The notes: a model not told the origin generated them from the sequence alone. 64,000 bases of DNA from an uncultured Atopobium sp. (GCA_938028565.1 CALIZS010000024.1:1-64000); one strand, 5' to 3'. Positions 35,980-45,362 are shown, numbered from the stretch's first letter. Program-made: numbers and translations.

Positions 35980-36903
35980 ATGGCTGCCTCGTTGTCCAAT
36001 TTTGGACGCCAAATCATTCAGATTCCTTGTAAGGTCAACCTTCACCTGGGCATTCACACTCAGAAAGACCAGCGAGGATACCATAAAGTAGATTCACTCA
36101 TGGTTCCCGTTGCGTTATACGACACAGTTGTTGTCGATGACGCGCCGGAGCTTACGGTTACGCATGAGCCGCAGCTCTGCGTGTTACCCGAGCGCACAAC
36201 AACCTGGAAGGCTGCGGTTCTTCTCGCCAATAAGCTGGGTGTTTCCCCAGATGTTTCCATTGACGTGCAAGTGCATATTCCCGAGAAGGCCGGTCTGGGT
36301 GGATCGTCCGCTGACGCTGCTGCAACGCTGTATTTGCTTGCCCAGCGTTGGGGCGTTGACCCGCTAGATCCGCTGGTAGTTGAGGTAGCCAAGGCTGTGG
36401 GCGCAGACGTTGCGTTCTTCTTGGATCCGCGACCATCACTTATGCTTGGCGCTGGAGATACGCTGATAGAAACCTATACGTCTACTGTTGACGTTCCGCT
36501 TGCTATTGTTTTACCAGCAGAAACAGGTGTCGTTACCAAAGAGGCATACGACCAGTTTGACGCGTCACCAATTCCACCGGAATCTTACGAGAATCTGTCC
36601 GCGCTTTTACGCGACGCTGGCAATTCTGGTGCCACCTCTGATCACGATGCAAGCAAGCAATTCATCCAGCAGGTAGCAAGCCTCCTCTTCAACAATCTTG
36701 TGCCAGCAGCAAAATCGCTAAAACCACAGGTAGCCGAGGTAGAGGAGTGGCTAAAGGCGCAGCCTGGAGTTCTTGGTGCTCAGGTCTCCGGCTCCGGTAG
36801 CAGCTCTTTTGCGCTTTGCGAATTACAGGATGCTGCCGACGCAATTGCAGCCGCAGCTCAAGCAAAAGGTTGGCGAGGCTTCTCCACCACCTGCAAGTTG
36901 TAG
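35980..36903 (+). CDS. ispE: 4-diphosphocytidyl-2-C-methyl-D-erythritol kinase
   Basis: A GHMP kinase of the non-mevalonate isoprenoid pathway. 307 residues; the ATP loop is PEKAGLGGSSADAAAT near residue 105, the N-terminal CKVNLHLGI carries the catalytic lysine region, and the C-terminal GAQVSGSGSSSF is the third GHMP motif. There is no strong ribosome site before ATG 35980, suggesting coupling to veg. tRNA-Pro follows 60 bases after its stop. Confidence 0.94.
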   Translation: MAASLSNFGRQIIQIPCKVNLHLGIHTQKDQRGYHKVDSLMVPVALYDTVVVDDAPELTVTHEPQLCVLPERTTTWKAAVLLANKLGVSPDVSIDVQVHIPEKAGLGGSSADAAATLYLLAQRWGVDPLDPLVVEVAKAVGADVAFFLDPRPSLMLGAGDTLIETYTSTVDVPLAIVLPAETGVVTKEAYDQFDASPIPPESYENLSALLRDAGNSGATSDHDASKQFIQQVASLLFNNLVPAAKSLKPQVAEVEEWLKAQPGVLGAQVSGSGSSSFALCELQDAADAIAAAAQAKGWRGFSTTCKL

Positions 36904-36963
36904 TGGTAACATAGAGCGGCAAATGTTTGATGGATTTATCCCGTCGGACAAGGCAAAACATAA

Positions 36964-37040
<77 letters not shown>

Positions 37041-37107
37041 TTTTTCCTGATAATCAATGAATTTTCATCATTTTGTGTCGTGAAATAAGCGTTTTGGCAG
37101 TCAAAGT

Positions 37108-37286
37108 GGTAAAAAATGCGATTAGTTGGAATATACAAAAACGCATACATTCTATGCAGATCATCTACCAGCATAAACTCTCGGTCAATTTTGATTGAAA
37201 CTTTTATGAGAAAACCCAACTGGGAAAACGCAAGTGCCAAAACACCGAACTAGAAAATAAATCTCCAACTAAACGGGTTTTTTACC
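37108..37286. repeat. Element C, copy 3
   Basis: 179 bp between GGTAAAAAATGCGATTAGTT and ACTAAACGGGTTTTTTACC, just after tRNA-Pro. It has the longest middle of the four copies, AT-rich and without an ORF. Confidence 0.85.
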
Positions 37287-37409
37287 CAAATCGGACACCA
37301 CTTTCCCTCATATCAATTTCTTGATTAGTTTTTGTGTATATCCAAGGCTGTTTATACACTTTAACCAGGTCTTATGGATAGCAAGCCTGAAAAGTCTGAA
37401 AAATGAAAA

Positions 37410-37529
37410 ACCTGAAAAGCGCATCATGTCTGAGCAAAATTACTCAGACATGGCGAGAAAAATCGGCAAATAGCTCAGATGCGACGCACTTTTCCGGCAA
37501 ATTACTCAGACCTGTTGAGCAAATCAGGC
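37410..37529 (+). repeat. Element B, copy 2 (120 bp)
   Basis: Begins ACCTGAAAAGCGCATCATGT and ends AAATCAGGC. The palindromic GTCTGAG...CTCAGAC hairpin is followed by TGGCGAGAA. Partner of the A copy 57 bp downstream; together they sit upstream of the ula-tkt operon. Confidence 0.9.
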
Positions 37530-37586
37530 TCCATGGAGTCGCCAACGTAGCAATGACGGATGTGCGTTGAAGCTCCTGAACAACGC

Positions 37587-37704
37587 GCCTGAAAAGTGCA
37601 AAGAATCTGTATTTGCGACACAGATTCTTTTGCAAAATCAGGCAAATCCACAGATTCTTTAACGTTTTCAGGCAGAATTTACAGATTCTTTTAAGAAATC
37701 AGGC
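37587..37704 (+). repeat. Element A, copy 3 (118 bp)
   Basis: Begins GCCTGAAAAGTGCAAAGAAT and ends GAAATCAGGC, with four CAGATTCTTT-type words. It lies 218 bp upstream of ulaA. Between it and ulaA is an AT-rich stretch (37730-37850) that may hold the operon promoter. Confidence 0.9.
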
Positions 37705-37922
37705 AGGACGGCTTATCTCGCAATGAATAGCTTTTGTTTTTTGAACCCTTAATCTCTATCAAATGAACATTATGAACGTTTAGGGCTACAAAAACATAAA
37801 TAAATAGACACAAAATAAACACAAATGGATTACAATCAGACGAAATGCACTACGTTTAAGGCAACGCGCGCACCGTCGTTCCTACGCGCTTGCACACATG
37901 CGTTTTGTTGAAAGGGGTTTGT

Positions 37923-39392
37923 ATGCCTGTTGTTGAGTTTTTTGTAAACGTGTTATCAACACCAGCCATCCTAGTTGGCCTTGTTGCCCTGCTAGGTTTG
38001 GCACTCCAAGGAAAGCCAGTTGAGGACCTCATTAAGGGTACCCTCAAGACCATCGTTGGCTTCCTTGTTCTTTCTGCAGGTGCAGGTTTCTTGCAGACCG
38101 GATCCCTCCTTGCCTTTGGCGAGATCTTCAACTTTGCCTTTGACATGCAGGGTGTCGTCCCAAACAACGAGGCTGTCGTCTCTCTGGCACTGGGCGAGTT
38201 TGGTCAGGCAACCGCAATTATCATGTGTATCGGCATGGTCCTGAACATTGTCCTCGCACGTTTTTCTCGTTTTAACTACATCTTCCTTACCGGCCACCAC
38301 ACCCTCTACATGGCAGCCATGCTCGCCATCATCCTGCACGTCGGCGGTCTTTCTGGTTGGATGCTCTACATCTCCGGCGCATGTCTGCTTGCTCTGATTA
38401 TGGTTCTGTCTCCTGCATACTGCCAGCCAACCATGCGTAAGGTTACCGGCAGCGATTCCGTTGCACTTGGCCACTTCGGCGGCGCTGGTTACTGGCTTGC
38501 TGGTATGGTCGGTAAGCTCTTTGCTTCCGATCGCGAGAATAGCACCGAGAATATCAAATTCTCCAAGCGCCTCATCTTCCTGCGCGACAACACTGTTTCC
38601 ATTGGTCTGACCATGATCATCATGTTCATGGTTATTACTGGCGTTGCCGTCAGCCGTGGCCTTCTAACCCTGGTACCTGCAGGAACTACCGCTGCAGAGT
38701 TTGCCTCTAACCCACAGTATGCGGGCCTTCAGCACCTCGGCGACCTGCTGAACATTGGTACCGAGACCACCACTAACTGGATTGTCTGGGCATTTACCCG
38801 CGGCCTCTCCTTCGCTGGTGGTGTTTACATCATTTTGTCCGGTGTCCGTCTGATCATTGGCGAGATTGTTCCTGCATTCAAGGGTATCGCTCAGAAGCTT
38901 GTCCCTGGTGCAAAGCCTGCAATCGACTGCCCAATCGCATTCACCTATGCTCCAAACGCCGTTATCATCGGCTTCCTGAGCTCCTTTGTTGGCGGCATCC
39001 TGGGTCTGCTTATCCTGGGTGTCATTAACGCACAGGTCGCAGCTATTGCACTGATTCTCCCAGGCGTTGTTCCTCACTTCTTCTGCGGCGCAACCGCAGG
39101 CGTTTTTGGTAACGCAGAGGGTGGCATCAAGGGCTGCATCGCCGGTTCCTTTGTCCACGGCCTGCTCATTACCTTCCTGCCTGCACTGTGCATGCCAGTC
39201 TTTACCCTTATGGGCTTCACCTCCGCTACCTTCTCCGATGCTGACTTCTCCATCATGGCTCTGATCTTTGGTAACGTTGCTCTGAACGTCCAGGGTGCAA
39301 TCCTTACCGGCATCTGCGTTGTTTGCTTCTGCCTGCCAATCCTCTTCAACCTTGTTGCTCCTAAGAAGGCAGAGGAGAAGAAGGCCGAGTAG
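37923..39392 (+). CDS. ulaA: PTS ascorbate-type transporter subunit IIC
   Basis: A 489-residue membrane subunit of the UlaA/SgaT family, which imports L-ascorbate or a related sugar acid or pentitol coupled to phosphorylation. About ten hydrophobic segments; the start LSTPAILVGLVALLGLALQG, the FNYIFLTGHHTLYMA substrate loop and PHFFCGATAGVFGNAEGG are typical. The frame is open from 37890, but AAAGGGG sets ATG 37923. The last five codons and the stop are duplicated in tandem (15 bp, ending near 39407). IIB follows, but no IIA gene is adjacent. Confidence 0.92.
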   Translation: MPVVEFFVNVLSTPAILVGLVALLGLALQGKPVEDLIKGTLKTIVGFLVLSAGAGFLQTGSLLAFGEIFNFAFDMQGVVPNNEAVVSLALGEFGQATAIIMCIGMVLNIVLARFSRFNYIFLTGHHTLYMAAMLAIILHVGGLSGWMLYISGACLLALIMVLSPAYCQPTMRKVTGSDSVALGHFGGAGYWLAGMVGKLFASDRENSTENIKFSKRLIFLRDNTVSIGLTMIIMFMVITGVAVSRGLLTLVPAGTTAAEFASNPQYAGLQHLGDLLNIGTETTTNWIVWAFTRGLSFAGGVYIILSGVRLIIGEIVPAFKGIAQKLVPGAKPAIDCPIAFTYAPNAVIIGFLSSFVGGILGLLILGVINAQVAAIALILPGVVPHFFCGATAGVFGNAEGGIKGCIAGSFVHGLLITFLPALCMPVFTLMGFTSATFSDADFSIMALIFGNVALNVQGAILTGICVVCFCLPILFNLVAPKKAEEKKAE

Positions 39393-39479
39393 AAGAAGGC
39401 CGAGTAGAAAATCCGCTCACAGATTTGCAGCTAAACATCAAAGAAGCTGCAGAAATTGCGAGTAGAATTTAAGTATCTA

Positions 39480-39516
39480 GGTCGGGCTTTGTCCTTGGAT
39501 GAGGTCCGACTTTTTA
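39480..39516 (+). terminator. Hairpin with T run between IIC and IIB genes
   Basis: GTCGG near 39481 pairs with CCGAC near 39506-39510, followed by TTTTT. It may attenuate transcription within the operon. Confidence 0.45.
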
Positions 39517-39563
39517 ACCCACGTAAACCTCATATTGTGCGTGGTGAATTGAAAGGGGTTCTT

Positions 39564-39848
39564 ATGGCTATCCAGAAGATTCTTTGTTGTTGCGGAAGTG
39601 GACTTGGCTCCAGCCTTATGGTTGAGATGCAGATCCAGGACGTCCTGAACGAGCTGGGCGTAAGCGGCGTTGAGGTTGAGCATTCAACCGTTTCCGACGT
39701 TACTCCTGGCGCAGCTGACCTCTTTATTGTTGCTCGCGACCTCGAGGATTTTATCGCCGGCATTCCAGAAGACGAGAAGATCGTTCTCTCCAACATCCTT
39801 GATAAGGATGAAATGAAGGAAAAGCTTACCGAGAAGTTCGGTCTGTAA
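39564..39848 (+). CDS. ulaB: PTS ascorbate-type transporter subunit IIB
   Basis: 94 residues. The phosphorylated cysteine lies in the P-loop KILCCCGSGLGSSLM. It transfers phosphate from IIA to the sugar bound by IIC. The frame opens at 39456, but AAAGGGG sets ATG 39564, giving the standard length. Confidence 0.92.
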   Translation: MAIQKILCCCGSGLGSSLMVEMQIQDVLNELGVSGVEVEHSTVSDVTPGAADLFIVARDLEDFIAGIPEDEKIVLSNILDKDEMKEKLTEKFGL

Positions 39849-39854
39849 GCGCAG

Positions 39855-39898
39855 TTTTCGCACGCAGCTCCGGCTTGCACGCAGCTCCGGCTTGCGCG
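39855..39898. repeat. Short tandem repeat before the transketolase genes
   Basis: GCACGCAGCTCCGGCTT occurs twice in the 100-bp spacer between the IIB gene and the transketolase start. No function is visible. Confidence 0.75.
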
Positions 39899-39948
39899 TG
39901 GTGTCGACCTACTGCGTTTCTCGCACGCAATACGTGAAAGGAAATTAC

Positions 39949-40770
39949 ATGGACGTCGACCTTAAACAGGTTGCTCGTGAGGTGCGCAAAAGCATCCTCA
40001 CGCAGGTCTTTACGGCCAAATCCGGCCATCCCGGTGGCTCGCTTTCTGCAACAGAAATCCTGACCTATCTCTACTTCAAGGAGATGCACGTAGACCCCAC
40101 CAAGCCAAACTGCCCCTGCAGGAATCGCTTTGTGCTTTCAAAGGGTCACGTTACCCCTGCGCTTTACGGCGTTTTGACTGAGCGCGGTTTCTTCCCCAAG
40201 GAGGAGCTCAAGACCTTCCGCGCGCTCAACTCGCGCCTTCAGGGTCACCCAAACATGAACGATACCCCTGGCGTTGACATGAGCACCGGTTCCCTGGGCC
40301 AGGGCGTTTCCACCGCTGTTGGTATGGCGCTGGCCGGCAAGAAGTTCAACAAGGACTACCGCGTCTACGCACTCCTGGGTGACGGCGAGATTGAAGAGGG
40401 CCAGGTCTGGGAGGCTGCCATGTTTGCGGGTAACCACCAGCTTGATAACCTCACGCTTATTGTTGACAACAATAACCTACAGCTTGACGGTTCGCTTGAT
40501 CAGATCAACACACCAAAACCAATTGACGAGAAGTTCAAGGCGTTCAAATTCCACGTCATTGATGTGGCAGATGGACACGACTTTGAACAGCTTGCTGCTG
40601 CATTTGCTGAGGCTCGGACTGTTACGAGTCAACCAACCGTTATCATTGCCCACACCGTAAAGGGCAAGGGCGTCTCCTTCATGGAGAATCAAGTAGGCTG
40701 GCACGGCAAGGCTCCTAATCAAGAGCAATACGAGCAGGCACTTAAAGAGCTTGAGGGAGAGGTGGCATAA
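39949..40770 (+). CDS. Transketolase, N-terminal subunit
   Basis: 273 residues that form the thiamine-diphosphate-binding half of a split transketolase. The TPP motif GDGEIEEGQVWEAA...NN is present, as are SGHPGGSLSATE and KGHVTPALYG. The partner half starts two bases after its stop. Together they transfer two-carbon units between pentose and triose/hexose phosphates. Association with an ascorbate-type PTS suggests catabolism of a pentulose phosphate produced from the imported sugar. Confidence 0.94.
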   Translation: MDVDLKQVAREVRKSILTQVFTAKSGHPGGSLSATEILTYLYFKEMHVDPTKPNCPCRNRFVLSKGHVTPALYGVLTERGFFPKEELKTFRALNSRLQGHPNMNDTPGVDMSTGSLGQGVSTAVGMALAGKKFNKDYRVYALLGDGEIEEGQVWEAAMFAGNHQLDNLTLIVDNNNLQLDGSLDQINTPKPIDEKFKAFKFHVIDVADGHDFEQLAAAFAEARTVTSQPTVIIAHTVKGKGVSFMENQVGWHGKAPNQEQYEQALKELEGEVA

Positions 40771-40771
40771 C

Positions 40772-41713
40772 ATGGCAGACGTACAGAAAATTGCCACCAG
40801 AGAGGCATACGGAAAAGCCCTGGTAGAGCTTGGTAAAGAGCACGACGACCTCCTGGTCTTTGATGCTGACTTGGCAGAGGCTACTCGCTCCGGTAAGTAT
40901 GGCGAGGAGTATCCTGATCGCTTTGTGGACTGCGGTATCGCTGAGGCCAACATGATTGGCATGGCAGCTGGCGTTGCAGCTACTGGTCACAAGGTCTTTG
41001 CAACCTCGTTTGCTATGTTCACGTCTGGTCGTGCGTTTGAGCAGATCAGAAACTCGGTGGGTTATCCTCACCTAAACGTTAAGATTGGCGCTACGCACGG
41101 AGGCCTCTCGGTAGGAGAGGACGGCGCTACTCATCAGTGCAATGAGGATATTGCTGTTATGCGTACCATTCCTGGTATGACGGTCATTATTCCATCTGAC
41201 GCTGTTGAGGCTGAGGCAGCCGTCAAGGCCGCTTACGACCATGACGGTCCTGTCTACATGCGCTTTGGCCGCCTCCCTGTTCCTGTGTTCAACACCAACC
41301 CTGATTACCACTTTGAGCTGGGCAAAGGCATTGTCCTTAAGGAAGGTACTGACGTTACGCTGGTAGCTTGTGGCCTTATGGTTCCTGTGGCTCTAGAGGT
41401 TGCTGAGCAGCTGGCAGCTGAGGGTGTCAACGCCGAGGTTATCAATATTCACACCATCAAGCCTCTGGATACTGAGCTGATTACCACTTCTGCAGCAAAG
41501 ACTGGCAAGGTTGTGACCATTGAGGAGCACTCCGTTATCGGTGGTCTGGGCAGCGCCGTCTGCCAGGCTCTTGCAGAGAACGCCCCTGTTCCTGTTAAGG
41601 TTATCGGTGTTCAGGACACCTATGGCGAGTCCGGACCTGCTCTTCAGGTTCTTGCTAAGTATGGACTGGATACTCCAAGCGTCCTTGCATCCGTCAAGGA
41701 TTTCTTGAAGTAA
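40772..41713 (+). CDS. Transketolase, C-terminal subunit
   Basis: 313 residues, the pyrimidine-binding half plus the C-terminal domain. The conserved glutamate that activates TPP is in GIAEANMIGMAAG; the transketolase_C part begins near residue 190 (VTLVACGLMVPVALEVAE). GGGAGAGG lies before ATG 40772. It ends the operon; a terminator follows. Confidence 0.94.
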   Translation: MADVQKIATREAYGKALVELGKEHDDLLVFDADLAEATRSGKYGEEYPDRFVDCGIAEANMIGMAAGVAATGHKVFATSFAMFTSGRAFEQIRNSVGYPHLNVKIGATHGGLSVGEDGATHQCNEDIAVMRTIPGMTVIIPSDAVEAEAAVKAAYDHDGPVYMRFGRLPVPVFNTNPDYHFELGKGIVLKEGTDVTLVACGLMVPVALEVAEQLAAEGVNAEVINIHTIKPLDTELITTSAAKTGKVVTIEEHSVIGGLGSAVCQALAENAPVPVKVIGVQDTYGESGPALQVLAKYGLDTPSVLASVKDFLK

Positions 41714-41792
41714 GTTCTTCGAGCTCCAGCGGATTTCCGTGTTTCGGAGCACGGCAGCGCGTCTCAACAGCGCATGTTACCGTCGCACAAAC

Positions 41793-41828
41793 AAAGCCCT
41801 TCTCGTCATCTGGCGAGAAGGGCTTTTT
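41793..41828 (+). terminator. Terminator of the ula-tkt operon
   Basis: AAAGCCCTTCTCG (41793-41805) pairs perfectly with CGAGAAGGGCTTT (41814-41826), followed by TT. The loop and right arm include TGGCGAGAA. Confidence 0.92.
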
Positions 41829-41874
41829 GCATGCAGAGAATTTGTCGAGTCACCAGATCGCTTACTTTCACCCC

Positions 41875-41994
41875 GCCTGAAAAGTGCATCATGTCTGAGT
41901 AAATTTACTCAGACATGGCGAGAAAAACCGGCAAATAGCTCAGACTTGGTGTACTTTTCCGGCAAAACGTTCAGACATGGCGAGAAAATCAGGC
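41875..41994 (+). repeat. Element B, copy 3 (120 bp)
   Basis: Begins GCCTGAAAAGTGCATCATGT and ends AAAATCAGGC. The central palindrome GTCTGAGTAAATTTACTCAG is perfect. Two TGGCGAGAA words lie inside (41916, 41978). Confidence 0.92.
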
Positions 41995-42040
41995 TCCACG
42001 AAGAGCGCCCATGAAAAGCAACCTTGAGTTCAAAAAGTCC

Positions 42041-42158
42041 GCCTGAAATGTGCAAAGAATCTGTATTTGAGCCACCGATTCTTTTGCAAAATCAGGCAAA
42101 TCCACAGATTCTTTTGCATTTTCAGGCAAATTTTACAGATTCTTTGCAGAAATCAGGC
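42041..42158 (+). repeat. Element A, copy 4 (118 bp)
   Basis: Begins GCCTGAAATGTGCAAAGAAT and ends GAAATCAGGC, 46 bp after element B copy 3. With the pair at 37410-37704 it brackets the ula-tkt operon in direct orientation. Confidence 0.92.
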
Positions 42159-42240
42159 GCGCGCCTGAGCGCGTCCGGGCACGCGCCGAACACACCGCCC
42201 GTCTGGCGAGAAAACCCGTCCACTAGCAGCGGTTACGCAC

Positions 42241-42277
42241 AAGAAAGCCCGGTACCCACATGAAGTGGATACCGGGC
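42241..42277 (-). terminator. Terminator of the phosphoketolase gene
   Basis: GCCCGGTACCCAC (42247-42259) pairs with GTGGATACCGGGC, one mismatch. On the minus strand it is followed by TTTCTT. It is 66 bp past the xfp stop. Confidence 0.8.
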
Positions 42278-42342
42278 GGAAAGCACGTTTGTGCAGCTAG
42301 CGCGGTCGCGACGTGCGGGCGGCGCTCGCGGCTCGCGACGTG

Positions 42343-44814
42343 TTACTCGTTGTCGCCAGCGGTTGCCTGAGTTGCGGAGATAGCCTGATCGGCATCGGAA
42401 GCGTCTGGCCAAGACCAGTCGGTGAATGCTGGGTGATCATAGCCCTTCTCGACAGCAAACTCGAAGGCCTCGGTGCGGAAGTTCTCCCACTCATCAATCT
42501 GATCTGCCCACTTCTGAGCGTCAATCATGCGAAGAGCGTCAGCAGCAAGTGCCCAACGGTCCATGTTGTTCAGGCGCAGCATGTCGTAAGGAGTTGTGGT
42601 GGAACCCTGCTCCTCGTAGCCGTGAACGTTGAAGTTGTCGTGGTTTGGACGGTTCCAAATCAGGCGGCGGACGGAACCAGCGTAAGCGTGGAACGCAAAG
42701 AGAACTGGCTTGTCTGCCGAGAAGAGCTTGGTGAACTCCTCATCGGAGAGAGCCTCGTTGTTCTCGGAAGCATTCTGGATCTTGAGCAGGTCAACAACGT
42801 TGACGAAGCGAGCCTTGATGCCCAGCTTGCCAAGCATGTCAAGAGCTGCCAGGAGCTCCTGAGTTGGGACGTCGCCGCAGGATGCAAGGACAATGTCCTC
42901 CTCGCTAGCCTCAGCGTTGGAAGCCCACTTCCACTCCTTAGCACCAGCTGCAAGCTCCTCACGAGCCTCGTCGAGAGTTACCCACGTTGGAGCAGGCTGC
43001 TTACCAGCGAAGATTGCGTTGATGCAGTTTGTGGAGGTGTAGCACTTCTCGCCAACTGCAAGCAGAAGGTTAGCATCTGCTGGGAAGTAGATATTGGTGA
43101 TGTGATCGTTGTTGAAGCTCTTGTTGAGCATGATGTCAACAAAACCAGGATCCTGGTGAGAGAATCCGTTGTGGTCCTGGCGCCAAACGTGGCTAGAGAG
43201 GACCAGGTTGAGAGCGGAGATAGGCTTGCGCCATGGAATGTGGCGGACGGTAGCCTCGAGCCACTTAGCGTGCTGGTTGATCATGGAGTCAACGATGTGA
43301 ACGAATGACTCGTAGCTGGACCAGATACCGTGGCGGCCGGTCAGGGTATAGCCCTCAAGCAGGCCCTCGCACTGGTGCTCGGAAAGCAGCTCGATAACGT
43401 TACCAACTGGGGAGATGTGCTCGTCGTTCTCAAAGTCGTCGTTGAAGCCGCCAAACCACTGCTTGTCGGTTACCTGGAAGGATGGCTGCAGACGGTTGGA
43501 AGCGGTCTCGTCAGGTCCGAAGATACGGAACTCGGAGCGGTTGCTGTTGATGAGCTCAGCGGTGTACTCGCCAAGGACGCGCGTTGCCTCAGTAGCACCA
43601 AAGCCGTGGCCCTTCTCGGCAACTGGGATCTCGTACTTCTTTGCGTCAGGAAGGACGAGGTTGCGGCGGATTGCGCCACCGTTTGCGTTAGGGTTAGCGC
43701 CGAGGCGGAGGTCACCCTTAGGCATGAAAGCGGTAACCTCTGGACGGATTGCGCCCTTCTCGGTGAAGAGGGTCTCTGGCTTGTAGGAGCTCATCCAGTC
43801 GCGAAGGACCTGGAAGTGAGCCTCGGTGTCGCGAGCGGATGCCAGTGGAACCTGGTGTGCACGCCAAGAGCCCTCGGTCTTCTTGCCGTCGATGTAAGGA
43901 GGGCAAGTCCAACCCTTAGGGGTGCGGAAGATGATCATTGGGTAGTAAGGACGAGATGCGTCACCTGCAGCAACGCGAGTCTTGATTGCGCAGATCTCGT
44001 TGAAGACAGCCTCGAGCAGAGCTGCAAAACGACGGTGGATAGATGCGTGATCCTCGTCGTCGAAGCCAGCAACAAAGTTGTATGGGTGGTAGCCCATGCC
44101 GCGGAAGAACTCGTCGCGCTCACCGTCGGAAATACGAGCAAGGATAGTTGGGTTAGCAATCTTGTAGCCGTTGAGGTGCAGGATTGGGAGAACGATACCA
44201 TCAGTCAGTGGGTCCATGAACTTGTTGGTCTGCCAAGAAGTTGCAAGTGGGCCAGTCTCTGCCTCGCCGTCGCCGACAACAGCGACTGCTAGCAGGGATG
44301 GATTATCCAGGACTGCGCCGTATGCGTGGGACAGGGTGTAGCCCAGCTCGCCGCCCTCGTGGATGGAGCCTGGAGTCTCAGGTGCGTAGTGGGAAGGAAT
44401 TCCGCCAGGATAAGAGAAGCGACGGAAGAACTTCTGGAGGCCCTCTTCATCGTCGGTGATGAATGGGTAGGTCTCGCGATAGGTGCCGTCGAGCAGGGAC
44501 TGTGCGGTACCTGCAGGTCCACCGTGACCAGGGCCCATGAGGAAGATGGTATTCTGGTTATGGTCGCGAATGAAGCGGTTGACGTGGCCGAACAGGAAGT
44601 TCAGACCTGGGGTGGTTCCCCAGTGACCAACCAGGCGATGCTTAACGTCCTCGCGAGAGAAACCGTCCTTCATAAGAGGGTTGCTGCGAAGATAAATCTG
44701 ACCAACAGACAGGTAGTTAGCTGCGCGCCAATACCTATCGACGCCGGCAAGAGCCTCCTCAGATACAGGCTGATTCAGGGTCTGCCAAGGTGTGCCGTAC
44801 ACGGGCTGAGCCAT
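42343..44814 (-). CDS. xfp: Xylulose-5-phosphate/fructose-6-phosphate phosphoketolase
   Basis: An 823-residue TPP enzyme cleaving xylulose-5-P (and often fructose-6-P) with phosphate to acetyl phosphate and glyceraldehyde-3-P or erythrose-4-P. The full-length family architecture is present: GHWGTTPGLNFLFGHVNR, GPGHGGPA, the TPP motif VVGDGEAETGPLATSW...N, LNGYKIANP, and a C-terminal transketolase-like domain. GGAGGAG lies before ATG 44814. The perfect palindrome at 44979-45000, 165 bp upstream, and the LacI-type gene at 45363 suggest sugar-responsive repression. It consumes products of the neighbouring PTS-transketolase operon. Confidence 0.96.
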   Translation of the reverse strand: MAQPVYGTPWQTLNQPVSEEALAGVDRYWRAANYLSVGQIYLRSNPLMKDGFSREDVKHRLVGHWGTTPGLNFLFGHVNRFIRDHNQNTIFLMGPGHGGPAGTAQSLLDGTYRETYPFITDDEEGLQKFFRRFSYPGGIPSHYAPETPGSIHEGGELGYTLSHAYGAVLDNPSLLAVAVVGDGEAETGPLATSWQTNKFMDPLTDGIVLPILHLNGYKIANPTILARISDGERDEFFRGMGYHPYNFVAGFDDEDHASIHRRFAALLEAVFNEICAIKTRVAAGDASRPYYPMIIFRTPKGWTCPPYIDGKKTEGSWRAHQVPLASARDTEAHFQVLRDWMSSYKPETLFTEKGAIRPEVTAFMPKGDLRLGANPNANGGAIRRNLVLPDAKKYEIPVAEKGHGFGATEATRVLGEYTAELINSNRSEFRIFGPDETASNRLQPSFQVTDKQWFGGFNDDFENDEHISPVGNVIELLSEHQCEGLLEGYTLTGRHGIWSSYESFVHIVDSMINQHAKWLEATVRHIPWRKPISALNLVLSSHVWRQDHNGFSHQDPGFVDIMLNKSFNNDHITNIYFPADANLLLAVGEKCYTSTNCINAIFAGKQPAPTWVTLDEAREELAAGAKEWKWASNAEASEEDIVLASCGDVPTQELLAALDMLGKLGIKARFVNVVDLLKIQNASENNEALSDEEFTKLFSADKPVLFAFHAYAGSVRRLIWNRPNHDNFNVHGYEEQGSTTTPYDMLRLNNMDRWALAADALRMIDAQKWADQIDEWENFRTEAFEFAVEKGYDHPAFTDWSWPDASDADQAISATQATAGDNE

Positions 44815-44978
44815 GTGCTCCTCCTTTTCTTGGGCTGCTGCCTGTGCGTTTACGCAGGTTAGGCAACCTCGTTGCTTCCATCACCTGAGCGAGTGTTTGT
44901 TCGCACTCAACTGGGCGCGCATAAAACATCACATACATAACAGTATGATGCTTCGGCTATGTCTCAAGTACTACTCTA

Positions 44979-45000
44979 AGTGATAAAACGTTTTATCACT
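44979..45000. promoter_or_regulatory. Perfect 22-bp palindrome, probable LacI-family operator
   Basis: AGTGATAAAACG followed by its exact complement, with the central CG and A/T-rich flanks typical of LacI/GalR-family sites. It lies in the 44815-45362 gap upstream of the phosphoketolase gene. The LacI-type regulator encoded 360 bp further is the natural candidate to bind it; this is inference. Confidence 0.7.
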
Positions 45001-45134
45001 GTGAGATTTCTGGAATTTTCTTTCCTGAGAGACGCTTAAGGTGTCTTTTAAACAGCAAAATGATCCCCCAACAGTACCCACAATGCCAAAATGCAACCAA
45101 AATGGTGCCAAGTAGAGTGCATACACACCAAAGT

Positions 45135-45282
45135 GGTAAAAAAGCCGTTTAGTTGGAGATTTCATTTTTCTGCATACAACGTTTACCCAGATAAAAGTTT
45201 TTGAGGCGGTAAAAAATCGTCTTAGTTGGGGATGAATCGGCCAATTTAGAGTTTTCATCCCCAACTAAACGGGTTTTTTACC
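45135..45282. repeat. Element C, copy 4
   Basis: 148 bp, the same length as copy 1 and nearly identical to it, including the internal GAGGCGGTAAAAAATCGTCT. Similarity extends about 60 bp beyond the right end. Confidence 0.88.
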
Positions 45283-45362
45283 TTTTTCGGCACATAATTT
45301 TGAGCTTAAAAATTATGTATTCATGGAAATGTATTTTATTGCACATATATGCAGAAATCTGA

